DNA of 57,821 nucleotides, taken from an uncultured Flavobacteriia bacterium (GTDB lineage: Bacteria > Bacteroidota > Bacteroidia > Flavobacteriales_D > Crocinitomicaceae). A model generated the notes under the pieces. That model made no database searches. It saw nothing but the letters and a program-made list of their open reading frames with translations, and had not been told where the DNA came from. Position 1 is the first letter of the stretch; every line of letters starts with the position of its first letter. The stretch lies in assembly GCA_937975705.1 (NCBI GenBank), contig CALJTX010000060.1, forward strand, positions 1 to 57,821, written 5' to 3'. Of this stretch, positions 8,004 through 16,548 are shown in pieces. A program made the translations under genes and the position numbers.

Positions 8004-9176
8004 ATGGGTTGTGCGTCATGTAGTAGCGGTGGAGGAACACCAAAAGGTTGTAAAAACAACGGCACATGCAGCAGCGGCGGATGCAACAAACTTGAAGTTT
8101 TTGACTGGCTTGCCAATATCAGTTTGCCCGAAGGCCAAAGCACTTTCGAGCTCGTGGAAGTGCGCTTTAAAAATGCCCGTAAAGCTTTTTACAGAAATGC
8201 AGATCAAATTTCCCTTCAAACCGGAGATGTCGTTACTGTAGATACAGCACCAGGCTGGGATATCGGCGTGGTATCGGCTCTAGGTGAGCTCGCCCGCATT
8301 CAAGTCAAGAAAAAAGCACCCAACCTCAAAACAGTTGAGTGCAAAAAAATATTGCGCATTTCCAATCAAGAAGAAATCGATAAATGGATCAAAGGCCGCA
8401 CCCTTGAGCGCGATCTTCTTACACAATCACGCACCCTGGCTCAAAACCTCAAACTCGACATGAAAATCTCTGATGTCGAGTACCAAGCAGACCTCAGCAA
8501 GGCTACTTTTTATTACACTGCCGAAAGCCGCATCGATTTTCGACAACTCATCAAAGACATGGCCGAGCGCTTTAAAGTGCGTGTCGAAATGCGCCAAATT
8601 GGTTCTCGTCAAGAGGCTTCTCGCCTCGGCGGAATCGGCTCTTGCGGCCGAGAACTTTGCTGCAGCACCTGGCTCACAGACTTCAGATCTGTATCTACAT
8701 CTGCAGCGCGCTACCAACAACTTTCTTTGAATCCGCAAAAATTAGCGGGCCAATGCGGGAAGCTCAAATGTTGTCTCAACTACGAGCTAGATATGTACCT
8801 AGATGCCATCAAATCTATGCCCAAGCCCGACAGTAAACTACAGACTGAAAAAGGCGATGCCGTTCACATGAAAACAGATGTGTTCAAGCGCATTATTTGG
8901 TACGCATACAAAGGCGAAAATGGAATGGTAGCACTTACGCCTGAACGCGTAGCCGAAATCAAAAAACTCAACAAAGACGGCGTCAAGCCAAAAGATCTTG
9001 CCGATTTTGCACAAGTCAAAGAAAAAGTTGAAGAAATTGGCTATCAAAATGTTGTTGGGCAGGACAGCCTGACGCGCTTTGAAAAATCTTTCAGCAACAA
9101 CAATAAAAAAAGAAGACCCAATCGCAAACCACGCAAACCGAACCCCGGAGGGCCAAAAAATGAAAAAGCTAGTTAG
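8004..9176 (+). CDS. ricT: PSP1-domain regulatory iron-sulfur protein, RicT-like
   Basis: 390 residues from ATG 8004 (the longer frame from 7923 lacks family-like sequence). The N-terminus is Cys-rich (MGCASCSSGGG, then further Cys), and the PSP1 core follows: VEVRFKNARKAFY, GDVVTVDTAPGWDIG and the strongly conserved Cys region LGGIGSCGRELCCSTWL and GQCGKLKCCLNYEL. In Bacillus the RicT (YaaT) protein acts with RicA and RicF in mRNA maturation and carries Fe-S clusters; the Cys pattern here fits cluster binding. The C-terminal 30 residues are Arg/Lys/Asn/Pro-rich. The gldH start lies inside its last codons. Confidence 0.88.
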   Translation: MGCASCSSGGGTPKGCKNNGTCSSGGCNKLEVFDWLANISLPEGQSTFELVEVRFKNARKAFYRNADQISLQTGDVVTVDTAPGWDIGVVSALGELARIQVKKKAPNLKTVECKKILRISNQEEIDKWIKGRTLERDLLTQSRTLAQNLKLDMKISDVEYQADLSKATFYYTAESRIDFRQLIKDMAERFKVRVEMRQIGSRQEASRLGGIGSCGRELCCSTWLTDFRSVSTSAARYQQLSLNPQKLAGQCGKLKCCLNYELDMYLDAIKSMPKPDSKLQTEKGDAVHMKTDVFKRIIWYAYKGENGMVALTPERVAEIKKLNKDGVKPKDLADFAQVKEKVEEIGYQNVVGQDSLTRFEKSFSNNNKKRRPNRKPRKPNPGGPKNEKAS

Positions 9177-9627
9177 TGTTTTTTTCTTGCTGTGCTTGTT
9201 TTTGACAAGTTGCACCCAAGAGGCCGTTTACACAAAGGCCTATCGTTTTAAAAACGAACAATGGGAGCAAAACGTCAAACCGCATTTTGAAGTCGAAATC
9301 AAAGACACCACCCAACTCTATGATTTCATTTTTACACTCCGCAGCACCACCGACTACGCCTACAACAACCTCTGGATTTTCTTGCGCACCACACCGCCTT
9401 TTGGCAAAAGTGTACGCGAACCTTACGAAATCAAAATGGCCGACCCTAACGGCAACTGGATCGGAAAAAAATCGGGTACGATTGTAGAGCACCAACTCAT
9501 TTTCAAGCGACGTAAGGTACCTTTTAAGGGTAAATACAAATTTGTGCTCGAGCAAGCCATTACAGAAAAAATTGTAGACGAATTGCTCGACATCAGCTTA
9601 GAAGTCCAGATTAGCGACGCAGAATAA
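9160..9627 (+). CDS. gldH: Gliding motility lipoprotein GldH
   Basis: 155 residues from ATG 9160, which overlaps the ricT stop by 17 bases and begins a lipoprotein signal peptide (MKKLVSVFFLLCLFLTSC, lipobox LTSC). The mature part has the GldH pattern: a QWxQ segment, DFIFTLRSTTDYAYNNLW and PPFGKSVREPYE. In Flavobacterium johnsoniae GldH is needed for gliding and is tied to the type IX secretion machinery. The ricT-gldH order is a Bacteroidota hallmark and supports the call. No other gld/por gene lies in the window. Confidence 0.88.
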   Translation: MKKLVSVFFLLCLFLTSCTQEAVYTKAYRFKNEQWEQNVKPHFEVEIKDTTQLYDFIFTLRSTTDYAYNNLWIFLRTTPPFGKSVREPYEIKMADPNGNWIGKKSGTIVEHQLIFKRRKVPFKGKYKFVLEQAITEKIVDELLDISLEVQISDAE

Positions 9628-10106
9628 TGCTCAAATTTAGACCCTTAAGCGCAGAAGAATTGACCGAGCTCGAAACGGAGTTCAAGCATTTCCTTGTCAT
9701 CAATGCAATTTACGATGACGAATGGCGGCAACTCGCAGCCAACAACCCTTCAAAAGCCCAAGAATTTATTGACTTATTTTCCAATATTGTTCTTGAAAAA
9801 GTGTACACAAAACTTCCGGGATTGCTGCACATTGGCTTAGATTTCATCACTGTTTTTGATTTTCAAAAAGACATCTGGAATTTCTATCATTTTCAACTTC
9901 CTTCGCACATTTCTTTATCGGAAGTTAACGCCGACAACTTCTTGGCTTTCCTTCAAACATCCTGGTCAGAGCTCACCTTGAAAAAAGGAACCAAAAAAAG
10001 TTCTGAACAAAAAGCGGAGCAAGTACATGCGCTCATTTGTAAAGGAGCAAGCCCGCTTCAAGCGCACGCACTTCAGGAATTTCTGCAGCTATTTAATGCC
10101 GTTTGA
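9627..10106 (+). CDS. DUF6495 family protein
   Basis: 159 residues beginning LKFRPLSAEELTELETEFKHFL, matching the small Bacteroidota family DUF6495. It is predicted to be soluble and alpha/beta, without a signal peptide. Its middle reads LLHIGLDFITVFDFQKD and its end is a helical segment that could form a UBA-like hairpin. The ATG overlaps the gldH stop by one base (TAATG), so it is the last gene of the ricT-gldH unit. Function unknown; the fixed coupling to gldH hints at an envelope or motility role, which is only inference. Confidence 0.65.
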   Translation: MLKFRPLSAEELTELETEFKHFLVINAIYDDEWRQLAANNPSKAQEFIDLFSNIVLEKVYTKLPGLLHIGLDFITVFDFQKDIWNFYHFQLPSHISLSEVNADNFLAFLQTSWSELTLKKGTKKSSEQKAEQVHALICKGASPLQAHALQEFLQLFNAV

Positions 10107-10137
10107 TATTTCTTTTTTTACTTGTTAGGCATCTTTT

Positions 10138-10169
10138 TTTGGACAATTGCGTTTATAGAACTAAATTTG
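10138..10169 (+). promoter_or_regulatory. Consensus Bacteroidota promoter
   Basis: TTTG (10138-10141), 20-base spacer, TAAATTTG (10162-10169). Both elements match exactly, making this the best complete promoter in the window. The start codon is 26 bases further on, leaving a leader of about 20 bases. Confidence 0.75.
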
Positions 10170-10195
10170 AGTTATTGTAACCTAAACACAAACGC

Positions 10196-10846
10196 ATGAA
10201 ACTGACGCGCTTTGCCTTCTTAGCCACCTTACTTTTACTGATTTCTTCAGCCTGCATCGAACACGAAGTCATTCCACCACCAAGCAACAAAGTGGATTTA
10301 AATGCCAGTTTTATCGGCTACATCAACGGCACACAAGTTGAGCTCACTCAAAACGTGAACAACTACCTAGGCTTCGCCTTGGACACGCAAATTGTGAATG
10401 TAGCACCGATCATGTCAAAGGTGATCTACTCTTCAGGAATCGCTTCTATGTCGAATCCACAAAGCATTACTTTAGCCTTTGGTTCACTTGAATGGGATGC
10501 CACCGGGAGCTCCACTCCTACCCTTCCTATGTTCAACGACTTTCACATGACCAACTCAGGCAATCCTATACCTTTCAAAGATGTGACCACGCTTGCTACC
10601 AACAGCATCAACGGTGTTCAGGTCTCTTATACAGACAATACGGGTAAATTCTGGATTTCTCGCGAGACCGACCCAGGCCAAACAGCCAACTTTACAATTT
10701 TAAAGCAAGCTTCGGACGGTACTGGCGATTACTCCCTATTCGAGGTTACCTTTAGCTGTAAAGTTTGGTATGTAGACCCACAAACAGGCGTTGAAGAATC
10801 GATTCAAATCAACAACGCCAAATTGCGCAGTTGGTTCAAGCGCTAA
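10196..10846 (+). CDS. Putative lipoprotein of unknown family
   Basis: 216 residues with a lipoprotein signal peptide (lipobox SSAC, Cys20). The mature part is Thr/Ser/Asn-rich and beta-strand-like, and it resembles surface-exposed or periplasmic Bacteroidota lipoproteins that have an Ig-like fold. I cannot assign a family. It has its own consensus promoter and is followed after 26 bases by the amidotransferase-like gene. Confidence 0.7.
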   Translation: MKLTRFAFLATLLLLISSACIEHEVIPPPSNKVDLNASFIGYINGTQVELTQNVNNYLGFALDTQIVNVAPIMSKVIYSSGIASMSNPQSITLAFGSLEWDATGSSTPTLPMFNDFHMTNSGNPIPFKDVTTLATNSINGVQVSYTDNTGKFWISRETDPGQTANFTILKQASDGTGDYSLFEVTFSCKVWYVDPQTGVEESIQINNAKLRSWFKR

Positions 10847-10872
10847 ACTTTTTGTAGCACCAAAACGCCTGA

Positions 10873-11571
10873 ATGAGTGAAGCACTCAAAATAGCAATTA
10901 TAGGCGACTACAACTTCACCTACAACTCGCACCACGCGACGAACCTTTCCTTGGACCACGCTGCCGAATTTCTTGAGCTAGAAATCAATTATTACTGGAT
11001 CAAAATCAATGAGGCTTTACAATTCAAAAAACCGGTCTTTGAACAATACGACGGTATTTGGGTTGCACCGGGCCCCTACGTCAATCCTTTTTTCTTAAAT
11101 GGTGTTTTCCGACAGCTCGTCGAACTCAACATCCCTGTTTTTGCTACAGGCGATTGCTTTAAAATCTTTATCGAATACCTGATTACCGCCAACAACATGA
11201 ATCCTTTTGGCGAGAAGCTCATCTCTGAGAATCTTGTCAATAGCAATCATTTTGAGCGCATAGAAGTACTTCCAAAGACGGCAACAATGGAACGTTTGTA
11301 CGAGAACTGCAGTGCTGTGGAGCTGAGTGCAACGCGCTATAGCATGTATCCGCAACTGCTCGAACAATTGATTGGTGAGTTTATTGATATTGAGGCGGTC
11401 AATCAGTTCGATGACCCCGAGATCATTACACTCAAAGACCACCCCTTCTTCTTGTCATCGAGTTTTTGTCCGCAGATATCCTCTACCCGAGACCTCCCGC
11501 ATCCGCTGGTCTATACTTTCCTAAAATTATCGGCCGAAATTGCAGGCCTTGACTCACAACTCCAAGAATAA
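10873..11571 (+). CDS. CTP synthase C-terminal-like (class I amidotransferase fold) variant protein
   Basis: 232 residues that match the glutaminase half of CTP synthase: ALKIAIIGDYNFTYNSHHA, YDGIWVAPGPYVNP, NIPVFATGDCFK and DHPFFLSSSFCPQ followed by PHPLVYTFLK. The catalytic residues differ. CTP synthase has GxCxGxQ and QFHPE. Here the Cys is two places later (Cys95) and the His-Pro-Glu is Cys199-Pro-Gln201. The stand-alone family is, as I recall, named CTP synthase C-terminal region-related (seleno)protein, because some members carry selenocysteine; Cys199 may be the Cys equivalent. It is unlikely to hydrolyse glutamine normally. Its end overlaps the convergent AddA-like gene by 18 bases. 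Confidence 0.72.
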   Translation: MSEALKIAIIGDYNFTYNSHHATNLSLDHAAEFLELEINYYWIKINEALQFKKPVFEQYDGIWVAPGPYVNPFFLNGVFRQLVELNIPVFATGDCFKIFIEYLITANNMNPFGEKLISENLVNSNHFERIEVLPKTATMERLYENCSAVELSATRYSMYPQLLEQLIGEFIDIEAVNQFDDPEIITLKDHPFFLSSSFCPQISSTRDLPHPLVYTFLKLSAEIAGLDSQLQE

Positions 11572-14500
11572 ATCGAGCTGTGTGTAGTATAAAAAAGGCC
11601 TGACGGGCAAGTTAAAAATACTTTCTAGTAGTCCGGCGTAAGAAATGATTTGCTTCATATGGGCGTCATTGCGCAGGCCTGTCTTGAAATCAATCACAAC
11701 CACCTCCTTTTGCTTAAGCCATACTTTATCGGGCTGTTTCATTTGATTGATGTCGGCTATAATGCGCTGTTCATTGAATTCTTCTAAAATCCCCTCCTGA
11801 AGTTGCTGAGCAGCAATATGTTGCCAAAATCTTTGGGCCGCGGCATTCAGTTCGGGGAGTTGATCTGAGGCAATAGCACCTTCTTGTAAGGCGACCTGAA
11901 TTGCTTGGGGCAACTGAGCAGCAGATGAACAAAGTGCCATCAGGCGATGAAAAGCGAGCCCGAAAAGTTGATCTGGTACCTGATCGAGGTCGGGGGTTCT
12001 GAAAACCAATGAGGGATACCAGAGTTGATCAGGCAGGGCCATTGGATGATAAAATTTGGTGTTTGAAGCCTCCTGTTTGATTTTTTCCTCCGCGCTGACC
12101 ACCCTTGGAATTGCTTCTCCTGCCACGTAAATATGCTCTTCTTGGAGGGAAAGACCTGGAAGCGAGGTGAGTTGTTGGTGAATTTGTGCGCCAAACCCTT
12201 TGGCTTTATGGTGATTCCAAATATAGAGTCTGCTTTCGGGTCTGGTCAGGGCTACATAAAGCAAGTTGAGTTTGTCCAGATAAATTGCGGCCAACTCTTG
12301 TTCTTTAAAAGTCTTGAACTCAGCTATTACATCGGTCGGAAACGAATAAGCCAAGCCATCTCCTGCTTTCATTAAAAACTTAGAGAGTCCGTAAATGATG
12401 ATGCTGAAATCCAAACTTGGCATGAGCACTACGGGAAATTCCAAGCCCTTCGCTTTGTGAATGGTCATGATGCGAATGGCTTCAGTAGATTCTGGCATTT
12501 GCAGGGCCAACTTATCCTTGTTTTGTTCTATGAATTCAATGAAGGGCAGAAGCTCCGCATTGCGATTGAGCTGGTATTGAAAAGCGACATCAAAAAAGTG
12601 ATGAACATAAGGCTCTTGGGTATCGTTGATCTGAAAACAGGCTGCTACTTTCTGTAGCAAGTCGAAAAGGTGTTCATAAGGCATGAAAAGTGCCTCTTCT
12701 GAACCGAATTCTGCTTTATAAAACGCATTTTCATCGAAGAAACGCAACTGCCTGCCGTCTTTTTCGAAAGTCTTGAAATAGGCCATATAGCTGGCCACAT
12801 CGAACTTGCCTTTTGCACGCAAGTAAGCTTCTGCCAAGCGCTTTCCTAAGGTTGGATTGGCTGGCTTTGCGCGCTTTTTGAGATACAGTAAAAACAACTG
12901 CACCAAAGGATTGGAATGCAACAACAGTGAATCTTGCGAAACAACCTGCATGCCGGCTTGCGTGAGAGAAAGCGCAATGGCGTTGCCCTTTTTATTGGTT
13001 TCGGTGAGCACACATATATCGCAAGGTCTGAAACCATCTTGGATGACTTGTTGGATGGTAGTGCGTAATTTTTGGTGAAGGAGTTCTTCGGGGAGGTCAT
13101 TGACCAAGCTTTCTATCTGCACAAAGCCCGACTTATCTGATTTGGGGTGCTGGTGCAAAGAAGCATAGAAATCTTGGTGCTGAGGGGGCAAAGAAAGGGC
13201 CAGCTGCTTGAAAAGAGCGTTATTGAACGCGACAATTTGTGGGGCCGAGCGGTAGTTGTCGTCTAGGCTGTTTTTCTCGCCACTTGCTTCAAATCGTGCG
13301 CTAGTTAGCGCCATTTGTGGATCTTTTTCAGGATTGTACAGACTTGGCAATGCGACAAATTGCTCTGCTAAACCATTATTGAAGCGGTAAATACTTTGCT
13401 TGGCGTCGCCGACAATGAGGTTGGCGCGTTCGTAGGAAATGGCCTCCAACACCAAAGGAATCATATTGACCCACTGCAAGCGCGAGGTATCTTGGAATTC
13501 ATCTAGTAAAAAATGCTCGTAGCGAATGCCCAAACGCTCGTAGATATAAGGCGCTTGCTCTCCCTGTACCAACTGACTGATGAGTTGATTGAATTCTGAG
13601 ATGCGGATTTGCTGTTGGGCGGTCATGAGGGCCTTGGTTTGCTGCGCGACGTATTGCAGCAAGGCCATATCGTAAAAGTTTTTGCGTTGGGTCTCGACGA
13701 GTAGATGCGCAGCAAATGCCTGCTCGTAAGCAGGCGACAAGCTCAAAAGGGCGTCGTTGACGTCTTCGGGCAATGCGTATGCGTTTTTTTCTAGTTTTTC
13801 CAGAAAAGTGGGTGCATAAAATGGCCCTTTGAGCTTGCCAAGGCCCCAGTTCGGATCCTCGACAAATGCATCGATACGCTTTTGATCGGTCGGGGTCTTG
13901 AAATGTGTGCCTTTGTAAGGTGCCGCAAGCGCATTGGCAGCAGCGCAAAGCGCCATAAAATCGGCCTTAATGGTGGCGGCCCTATCTTGAAAATCTTTAT
14001 AGGTTTCTGGCGTGTACACATTGGTGAGCAACTGTGCAACTTCCTTGGCGTTGCGCTCTTTGCTCAATACTTCAGAAAACTGCAGCAAAGATTTTTTGAA
14101 GTCCCAGGACTCGCCTTCTGCTACCTTAGTTCTGGCATAGGCAAGCATCCAGCGGGTCAGTTCAAGCGCGTCGGGCTGCCCCAAGCGTGCAATGAGTAAA
14201 TCTAAAACTTCATCGAGGATCAACTTTTCATTGAGTACCACTTCAAAATCGGCAGGTAAGTCGAGGTCTCGGCTGAAGGAGCGAATGAGGCGCAAATTGA
14301 ATTTGTCAATAGTAGAGATATTGAAATCTTCGTAGTGATGCAGAATGCCTTGGAGGGCGCCTGCTGCACGTTGCTGAAGTTGAACAGCTGTGAGTGTTGT
14401 TTCGTTGAGGAGGTCTTTTTGGAGCGCTTTCGTTTTGGCATTGGCACTTGCGGGGTAAGCCAGGCCACTCAAGGTCTGCAGAATGCGGTCTTTCATCTCG

Positions 14501-14667
14501 TTGGCCGCCTTATTGGTGAAGGTCATGGCGACAATATGTCTGAACTTCTGACGGTAATTGGCGTCGGAAAGTAAAATCTTAAGATACTCTAAAACAAGAC
14601 GATGCGTCTTGCCGCTACCCGCAGATGCGGCATAAACGCGTAAGGCTTTGGAAGAAGGTTGGGGCAT
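11554..14667 (-). CDS. UvrD-type helicase / PD-(D/E)XK nuclease, AddA/RecB-like
   Basis: 1037 residues. The order is Walker A AASAGSGKTH (Lys20), helicase motif Ia MTFTNKAANEMKDRIL, Walker B DEFQDTS, motif IV-VI sequences including IMTIHKAKGLEFPVVLMP and LLYVALTRPESRLYIW, then a C-terminal nuclease with VVVIDFKTG. This is the layout of AddA/RecB, which resects double-strand breaks for RecA loading. The usual partner (AddB/RecC-like) is not in the window; in Bacteroidota it is often elsewhere or adjacent, so the exact complex is open. It is convergent with the preceding gene and divergent from the MbnP-like gene. Confidence 0.9.
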   Translation of the reverse strand: MPQPSSKALRVYAASAGSGKTHRLVLEYLKILLSDANYRQKFRHIVAMTFTNKAANEMKDRILQTLSGLAYPASANAKTKALQKDLLNETTLTAVQLQQRAAGALQGILHHYEDFNISTIDKFNLRLIRSFSRDLDLPADFEVVLNEKLILDEVLDLLIARLGQPDALELTRWMLAYARTKVAEGESWDFKKSLLQFSEVLSKERNAKEVAQLLTNVYTPETYKDFQDRAATIKADFMALCAAANALAAPYKGTHFKTPTDQKRIDAFVEDPNWGLGKLKGPFYAPTFLEKLEKNAYALPEDVNDALLSLSPAYEQAFAAHLLVETQRKNFYDMALLQYVAQQTKALMTAQQQIRISEFNQLISQLVQGEQAPYIYERLGIRYEHFLLDEFQDTSRLQWVNMIPLVLEAISYERANLIVGDAKQSIYRFNNGLAEQFVALPSLYNPEKDPQMALTSARFEASGEKNSLDDNYRSAPQIVAFNNALFKQLALSLPPQHQDFYASLHQHPKSDKSGFVQIESLVNDLPEELLHQKLRTTIQQVIQDGFRPCDICVLTETNKKGNAIALSLTQAGMQVVSQDSLLLHSNPLVQLFLLYLKKRAKPANPTLGKRLAEAYLRAKGKFDVASYMAYFKTFEKDGRQLRFFDENAFYKAEFGSEEALFMPYEHLFDLLQKVAACFQINDTQEPYVHHFFDVAFQYQLNRNAELLPFIEFIEQNKDKLALQMPESTEAIRIMTIHKAKGLEFPVVLMPSLDFSIIIYGLSKFLMKAGDGLAYSFPTDVIAEFKTFKEQELAAIYLDKLNLLYVALTRPESRLYIWNHHKAKGFGAQIHQQLTSLPGLSLQEEHIYVAGEAIPRVVSAEEKIKQEASNTKFYHPMALPDQLWYPSLVFRTPDLDQVPDQLFGLAFHRLMALCSSAAQLPQAIQVALQEGAIASDQLPELNAAAQRFWQHIAAQQLQEGILEEFNEQRIIADINQMKQPDKVWLKQKEVVVIDFKTGLRNDAHMKQIISYAGLLESIFNLPVRPFLYYTQLDLFLEL

Positions 14668-14724
14668 TAGTTGGATTTGGACTGAACTTTTCCTAAAATT
14701 AAGAACATTTTGAGCGTTTTGATG

Positions 14725-14732
14725 TATTTTTG
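14725..14732 (+). promoter_or_regulatory. -7 promoter box for the MbnP-MbnH operon
   Basis: TATTTTTG, exact TAnnTTTG, ending four bases before the ATG at 14737. This would start transcription at or inside the start codon. TTTG at 14709-14712 is too close (12-base spacer) to be a normal -33. Confidence 0.5.
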
Positions 14733-14736
14733 TTAG

Positions 14737-15474
14737 ATGAAATCAATATTTTCAAGCGTATTTATTGTATTGCTTCTTACGGCATGTGGCGACGACAAAC
14801 CCACGCCGCCCAAAGCGCAAATTCAAGTCAGCATGCAACCTGTTTTTGGTGCTTTGCCTTTTTACATGGACAGCATCTACACAACACAAGAAGGCTACAA
14901 AATTAAATTCACTGAACTCAAGTGTTATTTCACGCTTTTTGGCAACGGAAGCAATGCGCTGCATCAGGCTGCCTTGCTCGATTACCGAGAAACCGGAAGC
15001 CTGCTTTTCAAAAAAGAAGGTGACTACGCTCTTTTCAATAATTTGAGTGCCGTTTTGGGTGTAGACAGCAGTCTCAATCACCTTGACCCGAGCGCCTTTC
15101 CGAATGAAAGCCCCCTCAATATCAGCAACGCTGGTCCAATGCATTGGGGTTGGAATCCAGGTTATATCTTCATGAATCTCGAAGGCAAGGTAGATACCAT
15201 CCTAGACGCCACTACCAACCCAGATCTCTCATTTAGTTTTCATATTGGCACTGATGCCTACGCTCAAAATCTGCAGTTCAATGCCGTCAACTGGACAGAC
15301 ATCGGCAACCAAACCCGAGAGTTCAAACTCAAACTTGACTTACTAGCCTTCTTAGGCCAAGGCGCCAACAGCATCAATCTCAGCACGGAAAACCTCACCC
15401 ACACCGCTGCTGGGCAAGAAGCACTTACTCAAAAAGTTATTGCCAACTTCAAAAACGCAATTAGCCCATACTAA
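14737..15474 (+). CDS. MbnP-like lipoprotein (predicted copper-binding partner)
   Basis: 245 residues with lipobox LTAC (Cys17). The mature protein has the MbnP pattern: ALPFYMDSIYTTQEGYKI, FTELKCYFT, YALFNNLSAVLGVDSS and the diagnostic GPMHWGWNPGYIFMNLEG (Trp137 and Trp139). In methanotrophs MbnP is the substrate of the dihaem enzyme MbnH, which oxidises a Trp to kynurenine in MbnP, and MbnP binds copper. The next gene encodes an MbnH/MauG-like protein and starts on the stop codon (TAATG). No methanobactin precursor or other mbn gene is present, so the role here is probably copper handling in general. Confidence 0.85.
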   Translation: MKSIFSSVFIVLLLTACGDDKPTPPKAQIQVSMQPVFGALPFYMDSIYTTQEGYKIKFTELKCYFTLFGNGSNALHQAALLDYRETGSLLFKKEGDYALFNNLSAVLGVDSSLNHLDPSAFPNESPLNISNAGPMHWGWNPGYIFMNLEGKVDTILDATTNPDLSFSFHIGTDAYAQNLQFNAVNWTDIGNQTREFKLKLDLLAFLGQGANSINLSTENLTHTAAGQEALTQKVIANFKNAISPY

Positions 15475-16547
15475 TGAAAAAACTACTGATTTTCTTTAGC
15501 CTGTTGCTTTTATTCGGGGCTTGTCGCAAAGACAAAACCACTTTTCAAGCCACGCCCTATGCCTTAGAAATTCCGAGTCATTTTCCAGACATGATCATCC
15601 CTTCCGACAACCCCATGACAGAAGAAGGGGTTGCACTTGGTCGTTGGTTATTTTATGAAAAACGTCTATCTGGCAATGACTCCATGAGTTGTGCCTCTTG
15701 TCACATGCCTCAAAGTAGTTTCTCAGACCCCAATAAATATTCCACCGGCATAGACGGCATTGCAGGTAACCGCAATTCCATGGCGCTCATCAACCTCGGT
15801 TGGGACAACTTCTTTTTCTGGGATGGCCGTGCCTCTACACTCGAAAAACAAATATTAGGCCCTGTCCCTAACCCCATTGAAATGCACCAAAGTTGGCCAG
15901 ATGCAGTGTATAAACTCAACCTAGACATCAACTACCGCAACAAATTTTACCGTGCCTTTGGCGAACCAGGTATAGACTCCATCAAAGTAACCAAAGCCAT
16001 TGCGCAATTCATCCGCACCATGATTTCTGCATCGTCTAAATACGACGTCATGTACAAATACGAAAACGGGATGTCGCTTACAGCCCAAGAACAAAGTACC
16101 TTGCAAACCGTTGACGTTGAAGAATGGGCGGGCTATGACCTCTTTAAAAGTTTGAATGGAGCCGACTGCTTTCACTGCCACAACGGCCCTCTCATGCGCG
16201 TTAAAAAATACAGCAACAACGGTCTAGATGCCAATTTCACCGACCTCGGTCGTGGAGGCGTAACCGGCAACCCAGAAGATTACGGCAAATTTAAAGTGCC
16301 TACGTTGCGCAACATCGCACTCAGTGCGCCCTACATGCACGACGGTCGTTTCCAAACCCTAGACCAAGTCATTGAGCACTATTCGAGCGGTGTGCACGTC
16401 TCCCCTACAATAGATCCACTCATTGAATTTGCCAATCAAGGTGGCGTTCAATTGAGTGCGCAAGAAAAATACTTGCTCAAGAAGTTTCTGCTCACCCTTA
16501 CAGACAACTCCTTTATTTCAAACCCGAATTTCAAAGACCCGAACTAA
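15474..16547 (+). CDS. MbnH/MauG-like dihaem cytochrome c peroxidase family lipoprotein
   Basis: 357 residues with lipobox FGAC (Cys17). There are two c-type haem motifs: CASCH (Cys73, Cys76, His77) and CFHCH (Cys232, Cys235, His236). Other family signatures are GRWLFYEKRLSGNDSMSC, NSMALINLG, WDGRASTLEKQ and APYMHDGRFQTLDQV. The family covers bacterial dihaem peroxidases and the protein-modifying enzymes MauG and MbnH. The one-base overlap with the MbnP-like gene argues for the MbnH type, acting on a Trp in that lipoprotein. Both would sit in the periplasm or on the envelope face as lipoproteins. Confidence 0.87.
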   Translation: MKKLLIFFSLLLLFGACRKDKTTFQATPYALEIPSHFPDMIIPSDNPMTEEGVALGRWLFYEKRLSGNDSMSCASCHMPQSSFSDPNKYSTGIDGIAGNRNSMALINLGWDNFFFWDGRASTLEKQILGPVPNPIEMHQSWPDAVYKLNLDINYRNKFYRAFGEPGIDSIKVTKAIAQFIRTMISASSKYDVMYKYENGMSLTAQEQSTLQTVDVEEWAGYDLFKSLNGADCFHCHNGPLMRVKKYSNNGLDANFTDLGRGGVTGNPEDYGKFKVPTLRNIALSAPYMHDGRFQTLDQVIEHYSSGVHVSPTIDPLIEFANQGGVQLSAQEKYLLKKFLLTLTDNSFISNPNFKDPN

Positions 16548-16548
16548 C

